A stretch of 41,083 nt of DNA from Planctomycetota bacterium (GCA_025459125.1 JALORE010000016.1:1-41083); one strand, 5' to 3'. Shown: positions 17,684-31,690, numbered from the stretch's first letter. The notes: a model not told the origin generated them from the sequence alone. A program made the numbers and translations.

Positions 17684-17712
17684 AATTTATCGCGAGAAAA
17701 ACCGCTTGTCAA
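17684..17712 (-). promoter_or_regulatory. Sigma70-type promoter of the S10 operon
   Basis: A perfect TTGACA (17712-17707) and TAAATT (17689-17684) are separated by 17 nt on the minus strand. It lies about 50 nt after the fusA stop and is the only strong promoter-like match between fusA and rpsJ. The -35 overlaps the end of the 17710-17733 inverted repeat. Confidence 0.75.
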
Positions 17713-17733
17713 CGGGCAAAAACGAGCCCGTTG
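17710..17733 (-). terminator. Possible terminator hairpin after fusA
   Basis: A perfect 8-bp inverted repeat (17710-17717 with 17726-17733, 8-nt T-rich loop) follows the fusA stop by about 30 nt. The T5 run is 8 nt further on, not adjacent, so termination would be imperfect. The distal arm supplies the TTG of the -35 element of the S10 promoter. Confidence 0.3.
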
Positions 17734-17762
17734 CGAAAATTTTTCAATTTGGCGTCATTTTT

Positions 17763-19835
17763 TTAGAAGAGAATCTGCTTGGCCACCTGGTCCGGTACCC
17801 GTTCATAGGTCATCGGCTCCATGGTGAAGCTGCCGCGTCCTGCGGTCAGGCTGCGAATATCGCTGGAATAGCCGAACAGCTCGACGAGAGGCACCTTGGC
17901 GTCGATGACCCGCATGGCGCCGTGAACCCGGCAATCCGTGATGACGCCCCGCTTGGCCAGCAGGTCGGCCTGGATGGCGCCGAAATTGGCCTCAGGGACC
18001 ACGGCCTGCACCCGCATGACCGGCTCCAGGAGGACGGGACGGGCTTCCTTCAACGCCCTCTCAAAGGCGATCGACCCGGCCTGCTCGAAGGCCAGATCCG
18101 ACGAATCCACCGGATGATGCGAACCATCCACCAGGGTGGCTTTGACACCCACCACGGGATAGCCACCCAGAACACCGTTGCCGGCGGCTTCCCGGACGCC
18201 TCGTCCCACATGAGCGACATACTCATAGGGGACTTTATCGGACGGCACGCGATCCTCGAACTCGACGCGCCCCACGGCCAAGCCCTGCTCGTCCAGCAGC
18301 GGCTGAACCTCCAACACGACATGACCGTACTGTCCCCGCCCGCCGGTCTGGTGAATGAACTTGCCCTCGGCCAAGGCCGGCCGGGTGATCGTTTCCTTGT
18401 AGGCCACGCGCGGCTTGCCCACCCGGACATCCACCTTCATGTCCTTAACCAGCTTGTGCTGGAGAATCTCGAGGTGAAGCTCGCCCATGCCGCTGATGAC
18501 GGTCTGGCCGGTATCGGGGTCCGTCTTGTAGGAGAACGTCGGATCTTCCCGCCGCAGAGCCTCCATGGCATCGCCCAGCTTGGCACGGTCCGCCGCCGAG
18601 CGAGGCTCAATCGACATCGTGATGACGGTCTGCGGGAAGGTGATGCTCGGCAGGACGATGGGCTTCTTGGGATCGCAGAGGGTGTCGCCGGTGAGAGTAT
18701 GACGCAGACCGACGACCGCCACGATGTCGCCGGACCGGGCGGAATCCAGGATCCGGCGGTCGTTCGCGTGCATCTCGAAGACCCGCATGATGTTCTCTTT
18801 GGCGTCCCGGTTCGGGTTCAGGACGCGGCTGTTGGTCTTGAGGGTCCCCTGGTAAATACGCAGAAAATACAGATCGCCGTGGGTATCGGTGATGATTTTA
18901 AAAGCCAGGGCCACCAGGGTCCCTTCGGGATCGCACTTCACCGGGATCTTCTTGGCCTCGTCCTGGGCCTTGTGACCTGTGATCGTCGGCCTCTCCAGCG
19001 GAGACGGCAGGTAGTCCACAACCCCGTCCAGCAGCCGCTGGACCCCGATGTACTTCAGGGCCGAGCCGACGAAGACCGGGTTGAGCTTGTTGTCCAGGGT
19101 GCCCTTACGGAGGGCCCGCCGGATGGCGGCCTCGGGCGGCGACACGTCGTTGATGAAGGCGGCCATCAACTCCTCATCGTACTCGGCGGCCATCTCGAGC
19201 ATCCGCGCCCGATACTTCCTGGCCTTTTCCGCCAACTCCGGCGGAATGTCCGCTTCACGGAACTTCGCGCCCAGTTCCTGGGTCTCATAAAACACGGCTT
19301 TCATGGCGATCAGATCGACGATCCCGGTAAAGGAGTCCTCGGCACCGATCGGGATTTCCACCGGGACCACGTTGGCCAGCAGCTTGTCGTGAATGCTCTG
19401 GACGCTCATCTCGAAGTCCGCGCCCGTCTTATCCATCTTATTGATGAAACACAGGCAGGGCAGCGCATATTTCTGACCCTGGCGCCACACCGTCTCGCTC
19501 TGAGCCTGCACGCCCTCGCTGCCGTCGAACACGGCGACGGCCCCGTCCAGGACCCGCAGCGAGCGCTCCACCTCCGCGGTGAAGTCGATGTGCCCGGGCG
19601 TATCGATCAGGTTGACGTCGAACCCCCGCCACGGGCACTTCGTCGCGGCCGAAGTGATCGTGATGCCCCGCTTCTGCTCTTCCTCCAGGTAGTCCATGAC
19701 CGCGGTACCATTGTGGACCTCCCCCATTTTATACGTTCTGCCCGTATAGTAGAGGATGCGCTCCGTGACGGTCGTCTTGCCGGCATCGATGTGCGCCATG
19801 ATCCCAATGTTTCTTATTTTGTCCAGACTACCCAT
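17763..19835 (-). CDS. fusA: Elongation factor G
   Basis: EF-G (690 aa) is the GTPase that drives translocation and, with RRF, recycling. G1 is AHIDAGKTT, switch I is canonical ([15 protein letters not shown]), G3 is DTPGHIDF, G4 is NKMD. Domain IV carries GRGQYGHV. Start ATG 19835 ([11 protein letters not shown]) was chosen; the longer frame adds non-family sequence. Unlike most str operons it is not followed by tuf but by the S10 leader. A strong terminator precedes it and I find no clear promoter in 19836-19979; a 6-bp hairpin (19850-19866) lies just before the start. Confidence 0.98.
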   Translation of the reverse strand: MGSLDKIRNIGIMAHIDAGKTTVTERILYYTGRTYKMGEVHNGTAVMDYLEEEQKRGITITSAATKCPWRGFDVNLIDTPGHIDFTAEVERSLRVLDGAVAVFDGSEGVQAQSETVWRQGQKYALPCLCFINKMDKTGADFEMSVQSIHDKLLANVVPVEIPIGAEDSFTGIVDLIAMKAVFYETQELGAKFREADIPPELAEKARKYRARMLEMAAEYDEELMAAFINDVSPPEAAIRRALRKGTLDNKLNPVFVGSALKYIGVQRLLDGVVDYLPSPLERPTITGHKAQDEAKKIPVKCDPEGTLVALAFKIITDTHGDLYFLRIYQGTLKTNSRVLNPNRDAKENIMRVFEMHANDRRILDSARSGDIVAVVGLRHTLTGDTLCDPKKPIVLPSITFPQTVITMSIEPRSAADRAKLGDAMEALRREDPTFSYKTDPDTGQTVISGMGELHLEILQHKLVKDMKVDVRVGKPRVAYKETITRPALAEGKFIHQTGGRGQYGHVVLEVQPLLDEQGLAVGRVEFEDRVPSDKVPYEYVAHVGRGVREAAGNGVLGGYPVVGVKATLVDGSHHPVDSSDLAFEQAGSIAFERALKEARPVLLEPVMRVQAVVPEANFGAIQADLLAKRGVITDCRVHGAMRVIDAKVPLVELFGYSSDIRSLTAGRGSFTMEPMTYERVPDQVAKQILF

Positions 19836-19979
19836 ACTAACACGCGCGATCCGCTTATGCAGCGGACTTCTGTGAAACAAACGCTGGGCCCGATTCGAGA
19901 AGAGGCCCGTTGCACGGCGCGGTGCTTCTCCAACCTCGACGGCCGGCCCAACGTCCCTTCGCAGAAGTCCACTCTACAT

Positions 19980-20021
19980 AAAAAAACTGCCACGATCCTC
20001 ACCAGAGTCGACCGTGGCAGT
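19980..20021 (-). terminator. Intrinsic terminator between rpsG and fusA
   Basis: A perfect 9-bp inverted repeat (19986-19994 with 20013-20021) runs directly into seven T on the minus strand (19986-19980). The 18-nt loop can itself pair weakly. It lies 16 nt after the rpsG stop, so it ends or attenuates the tuf-to-rpsG transcript before fusA. Confidence 0.85.
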
Positions 20022-20037
20022 AAGACTGCTTGGGGCT

Positions 20038-20511
20038 TTACCAGGCGAAGTGGGCAAACGCCTTGTTCGCCTCCGCCATGCGATGCACGTTATCCCGTGT
20101 CGTCATGGCGCCGCCCTGCTTGTTGTAGGCGTCGACGAACTCGGCGGCCAGTCGCTCGGCCATGGGCTTGCCCTTCTTGCCGCGAGCGGACAGCAGAATC
20201 CAGCGAAACGCCAGCGACTGCTGCCGTTTCGGGTTCACCTGCATCGGCACCTGGTAGCTGGCACCGCCGACCCGCTTGCTGCGGACCTCCAGCGCCGGCT
20301 TGACGTTGTTGATGGCGGTTTCGAAGACCTCCAGCGGCGAGACGTCCTTGATCTTCCCGGCCACGATCGCCATGGCGCCGTAGAAAACGTCCTGTGCGGC
20401 GCTCTTCTTGCCGTCCCACATCATACAGTTGATGAACTTGGAGACCAGCTTGCTGTTGTACTTCGAATCCGGTCTCAATTCCTGGCTGGATGCCGTGAAC
20501 TTCTTAGCCAT
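20038..20511 (-). CDS. rpsG: 30S ribosomal protein S7
   Basis: S7 (157 aa) initiates assembly of the 30S head and contacts E-site tRNA; in E. coli it represses the str operon. It shows [20 protein letters not shown], the beta-hairpin region [14 protein letters not shown], and ends [14 protein letters not shown], the usual C-terminus. The N-terminus is slightly basic and degenerate ([15 protein letters not shown]) but of normal length. The spacer before it carries a composite palindromic repeat. Confidence 0.98.
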   Translation of the reverse strand: MAKKFTASSQELRPDSKYNSKLVSKFINCMMWDGKKSAAQDVFYGAMAIVAGKIKDVSPLEVFETAINNVKPALEVRSKRVGGASYQVPMQVNPKRQQSLAFRWILLSARGKKGKPMAERLAAEFVDAYNKQGGAMTTRDNVHRMAEANKAFAHFAW

Positions 20512-20521
20512 AGCACTCCTT

Positions 20522-20638
20522 CGAATTATGATTTACGAATTATGAACTGTGATTTGCCGGCATCCATGGGAGCGGCCCGGCCGCGGCAACGGCCTCGAAC
20601 CACAAATCATCAATCATAAACCATAAATCATAAATCAC
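20522..20638. repeat. Composite heptad-arm palindrome, copy 1 (rpsL-rpsG spacer)
   Basis: Two 34-nt AT-rich arms (20523-20556 and 20603-20636) are inverted relative to each other with 26/34 complementary positions. Each arm is built of about five tandem 7-mers of the AAATCAT type; the right arm reads AAATCAT, CAATCAT, AAACCAT, AAATCAT, AAATCAC. They flank a GC-rich core of about 46 nt containing CCGCGGCAACGGCCTCGA. The right arm runs into the rpsL stop codon (20635-20637). Confidence 0.75.
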
Positions 20639-21006
20639 TTCGCCCTTTTGGCGCCGTACTTGCTTCTGCCGCGCTGGCGGCCGGCCACGCCGGCACAGTC
20701 CAGCACGCCGCGGACGATATGATACCGCACACCGGGCAGGTCGCGCACGCGGCCCCCGCGGATCAGCACCGTGCTGTGCTCTTGCAGGTTGTGGTCGACG
20801 CCCGGAATATAGGCGGTCACTTCTTTACCGCTGGTCAGCCGCACACGCGCCACCTTTCGCAGAGCGGAGTTCGGCTTCTTCGGGGTCTGCGTCCGGACGA
20901 TCAGGCATACGCCGCGTTTTTGCGGCGAGCCGCTGATATCGGACATGCGTTTGCGCTTCTTGGAAGCGATTCTCGGTTTCCGCACTAACTGGTTGATCGT
21001 CGGCAT
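20635..21006 (-). CDS. rpsL: 30S ribosomal protein S12, Arg88 variant
   Basis: S12 (123 aa) shapes the decoding centre and tRNA selection accuracy. It starts [12 protein letters not shown] and shows [19 protein letters not shown], with the streptomycin-site Lys43 retained. In the second streptomycin loop the sequence is [13 protein letters not shown]: the residue equal to E. coli Lys88 (counting Met) is Arg88, codon CGC. Asp89, the usual site of methylthiolation, is intact. It follows rpoC by about 108 nt and precedes rpsG by 123 nt, both spacers holding heptad-arm repeats. Confidence 0.98.
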   Translation of the reverse strand: MPTINQLVRKPRIASKKRKRMSDISGSPQKRGVCLIVRTQTPKKPNSALRKVARVRLTSGKEVTAYIPGVDHNLQEHSTVLIRGGRVRDLPGVRYHIVRGVLDCAGVAGRQRGRSKYGAKRAK

Positions 21007-21013
21007 AGATCCT

Positions 21014-21118
21014 CTGATTCTCGAAGTTTGATGTTTGATTTGCCGTCGTTCGGTTGGACGAGTCCTGCCGCGTCCGCGGCCTCGACCCGCAAATCAAAAA
21101 TCATAAATCATACATTAC
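21014..21118. repeat. Composite heptad-arm palindrome, copy 2 (rpoC-rpsL spacer)
   Basis: The left arm (21014-21042) and right arm (21089-21118) are inverted; the inner 23 nt match at 17 positions. Both are tandem 7-mers (right: AAATCAA, AAATCAT, AAATCAT, ACATTAC). The GC core shares CGGCCTCGA and neighbouring bases with copy 1. The right arm overlaps the rpoC stop codon. Confidence 0.7.
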
Positions 21119-24100
21119 TCGATGCCCAGCACCTCTTTGATCCGGGACTCGGCCTTGGCCTCCATGTCGACCGGCTTCTCTTCCTTGATGCCTTCGAACT
21201 CCTTCGGCAGCGGCGCCTCGACCAGATGCTTGACCCGCATCTCCAGGTGCGGCTTGAACGCCGTGCCGGCCGGGATCAAATGTCCCAGGATCACGTTCTC
21301 CTTCAGGCCGTGCAATTCGTCCACTTTACCGGCCAGGGCTGCTTCCGTCAATACCTTTGTGGTCTCCTGGAAGCTGGCGGCGGCGATGAAGCTGTCCGAC
21401 CAGAGCGAGGCCTTGGTGATGCCCAGCAGCAGCGTCTTGGCGGTGGCCGGTTTGGGCTTGCGGCCCTTGGCCGCCGCGCCGCCCAACGCCTCGACCTTCT
21501 CATTGAGCCGGGCCAGCTCTTTCTTGTCCACGACCTGGCCTTCCTGCAGGTCCGTCACATCGCCCGGCGTGACGATCTTGATGCTGTTGGTCAACCGATC
21601 GTTTTCCTTGCGGAACACGAACTTGTCCGCCACTTCACCCGGCAGGAACGAGCTGTCGCCCACGGAATCGATTTCGACCTTCCGCATCATCTGCGAAATG
21701 GTGATCTCGATGTGCTTGTCGTTGATGTTCACGTTTTGCGAACGGTACACGTTCTGAATTTCCGCGATCAGGTAGCGCTGGAGCGACTCTTCCCCCTTGA
21801 TGCGCAGGATATCGTGCGGCACCAGCGGACCGTCGGTCAGGGCGTCGCCCGCCTCGATGAGGTCGCCGGTGTGCACGTTCAGGTGACGATCGCGCGGGAC
21901 GTGGTGCTCTTTCTCCATGCCGCTTTCGCTGCGGATGGTGATTGTCATCTTGCCCTTGCGCTTGTCGCTGCGCAGCTCGACGCGCCCGCTGATCTCGGCC
22001 ATCGCGGCCGGGTCCTTGGGCTTGCGGGCCTCGAAGACTTCGGTCACGCGCGGCAGACCGCCGGTGATGTCCTGCGTGCCGCCCGTGGCCCGGGGCTGAT
22101 GCGCGAGCAACTGGCCGGCCTGGACTTCCTGGCCTTCCAACACCTCGATGCGCGCCCCGGCGGGCAGATAGTGGACATCGAGGATCTTGCCCTTGGCGTC
22201 TTCGATCATGATCTGCGGGTGTTTGTCGCCCTTGTGCTCGATCACGACCGGTCGCTCGACGACGCGGGCGTCCGCGTCCTTGGCCTTCTTGGTGGTCTTG
22301 ACGCGCAACTCCTCGGTCTGGACCGTTTCGCCTTCGATGATGTCGACGAAGCGGATGAGCCCCCCCACCTCCGCCAGGATCGGCGTGCGGTGCGGGTCCC
22401 ACTGGAACAGGATCGTGCCGGCCTTGACGGTCTGGCCGTCCGGCACCAGCAGGATGCCGCCGTAAGGCACCTTGAACTTGTCCAATTCGCGGTCCTTCTG
22501 GTCCAGCAGCGCGATTTCGCCGTTGCGTTTGAGCGCGACGATCGCCGTCGTGCCGTCATCCCGCTTGAGCGCGACCGCGTTGACATCCCGGTACTGGACC
22601 TTGCCGGTGTGGGTCGCTTCCTGCTCGCGTTCGAGAATGGCGCGGGAGGCGACACCGCCGGTGTGGAAGGTACGCAAGGTCAGCTGCGTGCCCGGCTCGC
22701 CGATGGACTGGGCCGCCACAATACCCACGGCCGCCCCTTCCTCGACCAGCAACCCGGTGCTCATGTCCCAGCCGTAACACTTGGCACAGACACCGAACGG
22801 GCTGTCGCAAGTCAGCGGGCTGCGGACCCGGATCGCGTCCAGGCCCAGGGCTTCGATCTTGCGCGCGATCTCGTGAGTGATGACCTCGTTCTCATGCACG
22901 ATCATCTCATCAGTGATCGGGTTGCGGATGTTGTCCCGCGCCGTCCGGCCCACGATCAACTGCGACAGCGGGATATCCACCTGATCGCCGCGGCTGATGC
23001 TGGTCTTGGTGATGCCCTGCAACGTGCCGCAATCCCGCTCGATGATGATCACGTTCTGGGCGACGTCGATGAGCTTGCGGGTCAGGTAGCCGGAGTTGGC
23101 GGTCTTGAGAGCGGTATCCGCCAGCCCCTTGCGGGCGCCGTGGGTCGAGCTGAAGTACTCGAGCACCGTCAGGCCCTCGCGGAAGTTCGACTTGATGGGC
23201 GTCTCGATGATCTCGCCGCTGGGTTTGGCCATCAAGGCACGCATGCCGGCGAGCTGCTGAATCTGGTCGATGCTGCCGCGGGCCCCGGAATCCGTCATGA
23301 GGTAGATCGGGTTGAGGTACGGCGTGCCGTCGTCGTTGGTGTCCTCTTTCAGGCCGCGGATCATCTCGTTCGTCACCGCCACGCGGGCATTCGTCCAGGC
23401 ATCGATCACCTGGTTGTATCGCTCCCGCTCGGTCAGCACGCCGTCTTCATAGTTCTTCTGGATCTTGCCCACGCGTTTCTCGGTGTCGGTGATGATCTCG
23501 GGCTTCTTCTTCGGGACTTTCAGGTCCGTCAGACCGAAGCTCAGACCGGCGAGCGTCGCGTTACGGAAGCCCAGATCCTTGATCCGGTCGAGCAGATCGA
23601 CGGTCGCGGCGCCCCCGGCATACACGAAGCAATCGCTGATGACCTGGCTGAGCTTCTTTTGCGCCATGGTCATGTTGTAGAAGGGCATGCCCTTGGGCAG
23701 AATGTCGTTGAAGATGCACCGCCCCACGGTCGTGTCGACCACGTACAGCTTGCCGTCCTGCGCGATCGTCTTGGCCTCACCCGGCTTCTCCTTGAGGAGC
23801 CGATGCGGGATCCGCACCCGGATCTTCTCGTGCAGCGAGACCTTGCCCATATCGTGGGCCATCATGGCCTCATGCGCATCGCGGAACACGCGCGGCGGAC
23901 GGGCCGTCTTGGCCGGCGCGCTGCCGGCCGGCCGGAGGTCATCCAGCATGACCGTCAGATAGTAGTTGCCCATCACCATGTCCTGCGACGGGCCGACCAT
24001 CGGGGCCCCGTTCGCCGGCGAGAAGATGTTGCTCGTCGTCATCATCAGGACGTGGGTCTCGGCCTGGGCCTCAATGCTCAACGGCAGGTGCACCGCCATC

Positions 24101-25479
24101 TGGTCGCCGTCGAAGTCCGCGTTGAAGCCCTTGCAGGCCAGCGGGTGCAGCATGATGGCGTTGCCCTCGACCAGCACCGGCTCGAAGGCCTGGATGCCCA
24201 TGCGGTGCAGCGTCGGGGCACGGTTCAGCAGCACCGGGTGCTGATGAATCACCTCTTCGAGGATGTCCCAGACCTGCTCGTCGCGGCGCTCGATCATGCG
24301 CTTGGCGCTCTTGATCGTGTCCGCGTAACCGTGCTGCTTGAGGTTGCGGATGATGAACGGCTGATACAGCTCCAGCGCGATTTTCTTGGGCAGACCGCAC
24401 TGGTACAACTGCAAATCGGGGCCGACGACGATCACCGAGCGGGCCGAATAGTCCACGCGTTTGCCCAGGAGGTTCTCGCGGAACCGGCCCTGCTTGCCCT
24501 TGATCATGTCGGTGAGCGACTTGAGCGGCCGGTTGTTGCTGCCCAGCACGGGCCGGCGGCACCGGCCGTTGTCCAGGAGCGAATCGACCGCCTGTTGCAG
24601 CATGCGCTTCTCGTTGCGGATGATGACTTCCGGCGCGTTGAGATCGATCAGCTTCTTGAGGCGGTTGTTGCGGTTGATGATGCGCCGGTACAGGTCGTTC
24701 AGGTCGCTCGTGGCGAAGTTGTCCCGCTCCAGGAGTACCAGCGGCCGCAGGTCCGGCGGGATCACCGGCACCGCCTCCAGGACCATCCATTCCGCCTTGT
24801 TATTGCTGTTCTTGATCTCGTTGATGGTCTTGAGCCGCTTGGTCAGATCGCGGATCTTCTGCTTGCTGTTGGTCTTGGCGATGGCCTTGCGCAGGTGCGC
24901 GCCCAGGACATCCAGGTCCAAGCCTTCCAGCAGCGCTTTGATCGCCTCGGCGCCCATGGCGGCCTTGAACGAGTTGCCGTACTTGCTGGAGGCGTCGCGA
25001 TATTCCTCTTCGCTGAGGAGTTGTCCCGCCTTCAGGCCGGTCGTGCCGGCATCCGTCACGACGTAATCCTGGAAGTAGATGATCTTCTCGAGGTCCGAGC
25101 TCTTCATGCCCAGGATCGTGCCCAGGCGGTTCGGGATCGACTTGAAGAACCAGATGTGCAGCACGGGGGCGGCCAGGTTGATATGGCCCATGCGCTTGCG
25201 GCGGACCCGGCTGTGGGTGACCTTGACGCCGCAACGGTCGCAGATGATGCCCTTGAACTTCGTGCCCTTGTACTTGCCGCAGGCGCACTCCCAGTCCCGC
25301 TCGGGCCCGAAGATGCGCTCACAGAACAAACCGTCCTTTTCCGGCCGGTAGGTCCGGTAGTTGATCGTCTCGGGCTTGCGGACCTCGCCGAAGGACCAGC
25401 TCCGAATGTCATTCGGACTGGCCAGGGAGATCTTGACCGACCCGTAGTCGTTAATGCGATCGTAGATATTACCCAACAT
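21115..25479 (-). CDS. rpoC: DNA-directed RNA polymerase subunit beta'
   Basis: RpoC (1454 aa) holds the catalytic Mg of RNA polymerase. The active-site motif NADFDGDQM lies near residue 455. The N-terminal zinc ribbon has Cys65, Cys67, Cys80 and Cys83 (CACG and CDRC); the second zinc site uses ERDCGTLQG and [11 protein letters not shown] (about 890-900). The bridge-helix/trigger-loop region with [20 protein letters not shown] is intact. It follows rpoB by 39 nt. Length is near the E. coli 1407 with no large lineage insertion that I can see. Confidence 0.98.
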   Translation of the reverse strand: MLGNIYDRINDYGSVKISLASPNDIRSWSFGEVRKPETINYRTYRPEKDGLFCERIFGPERDWECACGKYKGTKFKGIICDRCGVKVTHSRVRRKRMGHINLAAPVLHIWFFKSIPNRLGTILGMKSSDLEKIIYFQDYVVTDAGTTGLKAGQLLSEEEYRDASSKYGNSFKAAMGAEAIKALLEGLDLDVLGAHLRKAIAKTNSKQKIRDLTKRLKTINEIKNSNNKAEWMVLEAVPVIPPDLRPLVLLERDNFATSDLNDLYRRIINRNNRLKKLIDLNAPEVIIRNEKRMLQQAVDSLLDNGRCRRPVLGSNNRPLKSLTDMIKGKQGRFRENLLGKRVDYSARSVIVVGPDLQLYQCGLPKKIALELYQPFIIRNLKQHGYADTIKSAKRMIERRDEQVWDILEEVIHQHPVLLNRAPTLHRMGIQAFEPVLVEGNAIMLHPLACKGFNADFDGDQMAVHLPLSIEAQAETHVLMMTTSNIFSPANGAPMVGPSQDMVMGNYYLTVMLDDLRPAGSAPAKTARPPRVFRDAHEAMMAHDMGKVSLHEKIRVRIPHRLLKEKPGEAKTIAQDGKLYVVDTTVGRCIFNDILPKGMPFYNMTMAQKKLSQVISDCFVYAGGAATVDLLDRIKDLGFRNATLAGLSFGLTDLKVPKKKPEIITDTEKRVGKIQKNYEDGVLTERERYNQVIDAWTNARVAVTNEMIRGLKEDTNDDGTPYLNPIYLMTDSGARGSIDQIQQLAGMRALMAKPSGEIIETPIKSNFREGLTVLEYFSSTHGARKGLADTALKTANSGYLTRKLIDVAQNVIIIERDCGTLQGITKTSISRGDQVDIPLSQLIVGRTARDNIRNPITDEMIVHENEVITHEIARKIEALGLDAIRVRSPLTCDSPFGVCAKCYGWDMSTGLLVEEGAAVGIVAAQSIGEPGTQLTLRTFHTGGVASRAILEREQEATHTGKVQYRDVNAVALKRDDGTTAIVALKRNGEIALLDQKDRELDKFKVPYGGILLVPDGQTVKAGTILFQWDPHRTPILAEVGGLIRFVDIIEGETVQTEELRVKTTKKAKDADARVVERPVVIEHKGDKHPQIMIEDAKGKILDVHYLPAGARIEVLEGQEVQAGQLLAHQPRATGGTQDITGGLPRVTEVFEARKPKDPAAMAEISGRVELRSDKRKGKMTITIRSESGMEKEHHVPRDRHLNVHTGDLIEAGDALTDGPLVPHDILRIKGEESLQRYLIAEIQNVYRSQNVNINDKHIEITISQMMRKVEIDSVGDSSFLPGEVADKFVFRKENDRLTNSIKIVTPGDVTDLQEGQVVDKKELARLNEKVEALGGAAAKGRKPKPATAKTLLLGITKASLWSDSFIAAASFQETTKVLTEAALAGKVDELHGLKENVILGHLIPAGTAFKPHLEMRVKHLVEAPLPKEFEGIKEEKPVDMEAKAESRIKEVLGIE

Positions 25480-25518
25480 GCAAAAGCCCCCTTATGGACT
25501 CTTCCTCAACCATCGAAT

Positions 25519-29277
<3,759 letters not shown>

Positions 29278-29371
29278 CAAATGCTCCTATGGTAAGACCG
29301 TCAATCTCGCGTCCGTGAAACCCGATGTCATGGCCTCACTTTTATCTTTACTCACAAGAGACAGTTCAGGT

Positions 29372-29782
29372 TCATTTGATTTCGACGGTGGCCCCGGCCT
29401 CTTCCAACTGCTTCTTGGCGGCCTCGGCGTCTTCCTTGCTCACGCCTTCTTTCACCGGCTTGGGCACGCCGTCGACCAGTTCTTTCGCCTCTTTGAGGCC
29501 CAGCCCGGTCAGGGCCCGGACTTCCTTGATGACCTGGATCTTCTTGTCGCCGAAGCCCGTGAGAATCACGTCGAAGGTCGACTTCTCGGGGGCGGCTTCC
29601 GCCGCAGCGCCAGCGCCCGCGGCAGCCGGACCGGCAACCATCACGGCCCCGCCGGCGGCCGGCTCGATGCCGTACACTTCCTTCAGATAATCCGCCAGCT
29701 CCTTGGCCTGCATCAGGGTCAATCCGACGATCTTGTCGCCCAGTTCCTTGACCTGATCGCTCCACGTTCGTTCGTCTGCCAT
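29372..29782 (-). CDS. rplL: 50S ribosomal protein L7/L12
   Basis: L7/L12 forms the mobile stalk dimers that recruit translation GTPases. The 136-aa protein has an N-terminal dimerisation domain ([12 protein letters not shown]), an Ala/Gly/Pro hinge at about 48-68, and the C-terminal factor-binding domain [20 protein letters not shown]. The N-terminus is about a dozen residues longer than in E. coli. It follows rplJ by 140 nt; that spacer holds two separate hairpin repeats. Confidence 0.98.
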   Translation of the reverse strand: MADERTWSDQVKELGDKIVGLTLMQAKELADYLKEVYGIEPAAGGAVMVAGPAAAGAGAAAEAAPEKSTFDVILTGFGDKKIQVIKEVRALTGLGLKEAKELVDGVPKPVKEGVSKEDAEAAKKQLEEAGATVEIK

Positions 29783-29814
29783 GGAAAGAAACTCCTATCT
29801 CAACTGTGCCGGAT

Positions 29815-29838
29815 GGTAGCCGAGACTCCGTCGTCTCG
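29815..29838. repeat. GTAG-hairpin, REP-like single unit
   Basis: On the plus strand GTAGC precedes CGAGAC and GTCTCG (6-bp stem, 29821-29826 with 29833-29838, 6-nt loop). A GTAG/GGAG tetranucleotide next to a short palindrome is the REP-element layout. Only one copy is in the window. Confidence 0.35.
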
Positions 29839-29883
29839 TTTGACCCTTGCGGGACAGCCACCCTGGCCCTTGGTAAGTATCGA

Positions 29884-29910
29884 TGATTCACACCCGTGGC
29901 GCACGGGTGA
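29884..29910 (-). repeat. Small hairpin repeat, copy C (rplJ-rplL spacer)
   Basis: On the minus strand CACCCGT and ACGGGTG (7 bp, 5-nt loop, 29891-29909) are followed by TGAATC. Relative to copy A the innermost stem pair changes from C:G to U:A on both sides, a compensatory change. It begins about 13 nt after the rplJ stop. Confidence 0.6.
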
Positions 29911-29922
29911 CTAAAGACATGC

Positions 29923-30456
29923 TTATGCCGCCTGTTTCTCTGCTTTTTCGATGATGCTCTTGAGGCACCCGGCAATGCGGCCGCCCGGTCCCAGCAAGGC
30001 GCCGCCCACGCGTGCGCCCGGCGCCAGCACGCAGGCCACATCCCGGGCCAGCAGTTCCGCCCGGCTGGGCATGCGCGACAAGGCCTCGGCACCCTTGCTG
30101 TCGAAGAGCGTCCCGTCGGTAAAGGCACCCTTGATCTCGATCGCTTTGACCTTCTTCGTCCAGGCGATCATCTCCTTCGCCATGTCCACAATGCTGTCGC
30201 CGCCGTACACGACGGCGCACGGCCCGCTGAAGAGGGCCGCGGCCCCCTCCATCTTCCGATCGCGCAGCGCCCGCGCGAACAGCGAATTCTTCACCACGAG
30301 CACGCGGATGCCCTTTTGTTTGAGGGCCCCGCGCATCACGTTGTTGTCGATGCCCCCCACGCCCTTCATGCTGACCACCAGAAAGTCATCGATCGTCTCG
30401 TCGCCGACCTTCTTTGCCAGTTGCGCCTGCACGAGTTGTTTGATGTACTTGCTCAT
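29923..30456 (-). CDS. rplJ: 50S ribosomal protein L10
   Basis: L10 (177 aa) is the base of the L7/L12 stalk. The N-terminal RNA-binding domain starts MSKYIKQLVQAQLAKKVGDE and shows VVKNSLFARALRDRKMEG; the middle has LFSGPCAVVYGGD; the C-terminal helix binds L12 dimers. The 81-nt spacer upstream contains a strong CCGCCC/GGGCGG hairpin, and L10 leaders often mediate L10-L12 autorepression, though I cannot identify the known leader motif. Confidence 0.97.
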   Translation of the reverse strand: MSKYIKQLVQAQLAKKVGDETIDDFLVVSMKGVGGIDNNVMRGALKQKGIRVLVVKNSLFARALRDRKMEGAAALFSGPCAVVYGGDSIVDMAKEMIAWTKKVKAIEIKGAFTDGTLFDSKGAEALSRMPSRAELLARDVACVLAPGARVGGALLGPGGRIAGCLKSIIEKAEKQAA

Positions 30457-30537
30457 CGTATCTCCCAGGAGCGGGCCGCCCGCTCGGGCGGTCGCCCGCA
30501 GTCAATCGTTGGTCGCAATCCCTTCGCGGGCCCGGCC

Positions 30538-31218
30538 TCAGGACAGGTTCACCTGCACCGACGGACTCATGGTCGCCGACAGACAGGCCTTGCGGATATA
30601 GGAACCCTTCGCGCCGGAGGGCTTGATCCTCTTGATATGGTTGACGAACGCCTCAATGTTCTCGACCAGCTTCTTTTTGTCGAAGCTCTGTTTGCCCACC
30701 ACGGCGTGGACGTTGCCGCCGGCGTCGTTGCGGAACTCGATCTTGCCGGCCTTGAACTCCGCCACCGCGGTGGCCACGTCGTCGGTCACCGTGCCGTTCT
30801 TGGGCGAAGGCATCTTGCCCTGGGGACCGAGTACGCGCCCGAGCTTGCCGACCTTGCCCATGACCTTCGGGGAGGCGATGGCCACGTCGAAGTCCGCCCA
30901 GCCGTCCATGACCTTCTTGACCAGCTCGTCGACGCCGGCCTCGATGGCCCCGGCCTTCTTGGCGGCCTCGACCAGCGACTCGTCGCAGAAGGCGATCACC
31001 TTCTTCTCCTTGCCGACGCCGTGCGGCAGCGACAGGGAGCCGCGCACCAACTGATCCGTCTGTTTCGGATCAATCCCGAGCCACAAAACGCACTCGACGG
31101 TCTGGTCGAACTTCACGCCTTTGAACGACTTGACCTTGTCAACCGCCTGGTCCAGGCTCAGCGGGGTTTCGCTCGACTGCTGGGCCTCTTTCTGATACCG
31201 TTTGCTCCTCGGCTTCAT
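30538..31218 (-). CDS. rplA: 50S ribosomal protein L1
   Basis: L1 (226 aa) forms the mobile stalk that moves deacylated tRNA out of the E site and often represses the rplKA mRNA. It shows GVKFDQTVECVLWLGIDPKQ, the signature GKVGKLGRVLGPQGKMPSPK, and ends near KGSYIRKACLSATM-SPSVQV. ATG 31218 (MKPRSKRYQKEA) was chosen; the longer frame would run into rplK. It follows rplK by 46 nt. Confidence 0.97.
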   Translation of the reverse strand: MKPRSKRYQKEAQQSSETPLSLDQAVDKVKSFKGVKFDQTVECVLWLGIDPKQTDQLVRGSLSLPHGVGKEKKVIAFCDESLVEAAKKAGAIEAGVDELVKKVMDGWADFDVAIASPKVMGKVGKLGRVLGPQGKMPSPKNGTVTDDVATAVAEFKAGKIEFRNDAGGNVHAVVGKQSFDKKKLVENIEAFVNHIKRIKPSGAKGSYIRKACLSATMSPSVQVNLS

Positions 31219-31264
31219 ATCCTGTATCTCATTTCTCTCGAACACGCGACGGAGGACCGGGTCC

Positions 31265-31690
31265 TCAATCGACAACCTCGATTCCCATGCTGCGGGCCGT
31301 GCCCCGAATGATCTTCTCGGCCTTGTCCAGGTCGTAGGCGTTCAGGTCCTTGGCCTTGGTCTCGGCGATCCTGCGGACCTGGGCGGCCGTCACTTTGCCG
31401 ACCTTCTCCTTGTTGGGCGTGCCGCTGCCCTTGGCGACTTCCGCCGCCTGCTTGAGCAGCACCGCCGCCGGCGGGCTCTTGACTTCGAAACTGAAGCTCC
31501 GGTCGCTGTAGACCGTGATCACCACCGGCACGATGGTTCCATTCATCTCCCGCGTGCGCTCGTTGAACTGGGAAACGAACTGCCCGATATTGACGCCATG
31601 CTGGCCGAGCGCCGGTCCGATCGGCGGGGCCGGGGTGGCCTGCCCGCCGGGGGCCTGCAACTTGATTTGAGTCGTGATTTCCTTTGCCAT
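31265..31690 (-). CDS. rplK: 50S ribosomal protein L11
   Basis: L11 (141 aa) with its 23S rRNA partner forms the GTPase-associated centre and the thiostrepton site. The N-terminal [17 protein letters not shown] with its paired prolines is intact; the C-terminal rRNA-binding domain ends [13 protein letters not shown]. Length equals that of E. coli. It follows nusG by 121 nt, a spacer filled by copy 3 of the heptad-arm palindrome. Confidence 0.98.
   Translation of the reverse strand: MAKEITTQIKLQAPGGQATPAPPIGPALGQHGVNIGQFVSQFNERTREMNGTIVPVVITVYSDRSFSFEVKSPPAAVLLKQAAEVAKGSGTPNKEKVGKVTAAQVRRIAETKAKDLNAYDLDKAEKIIRGTARSMGIEVVD

Noticed and set aside
19836-19979. Promoter for fusA
   Set aside because: I searched the minus strand for -35/-10 pairs with 16-18 nt spacing and found none above background.
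17652-20303. An 883-codon plus-strand frame across fusA
   Set aside because: Antisense shadow of fusA and rpsG with low-complexity His/Arg/Asp-rich translation.
20603-20638. Heptad arms as a CRISPR array or simple microsatellite
   Set aside because: Repeat units are 7 nt with no spacers, no cas genes are near, and the arms are organised as inverted pairs around a GC core.
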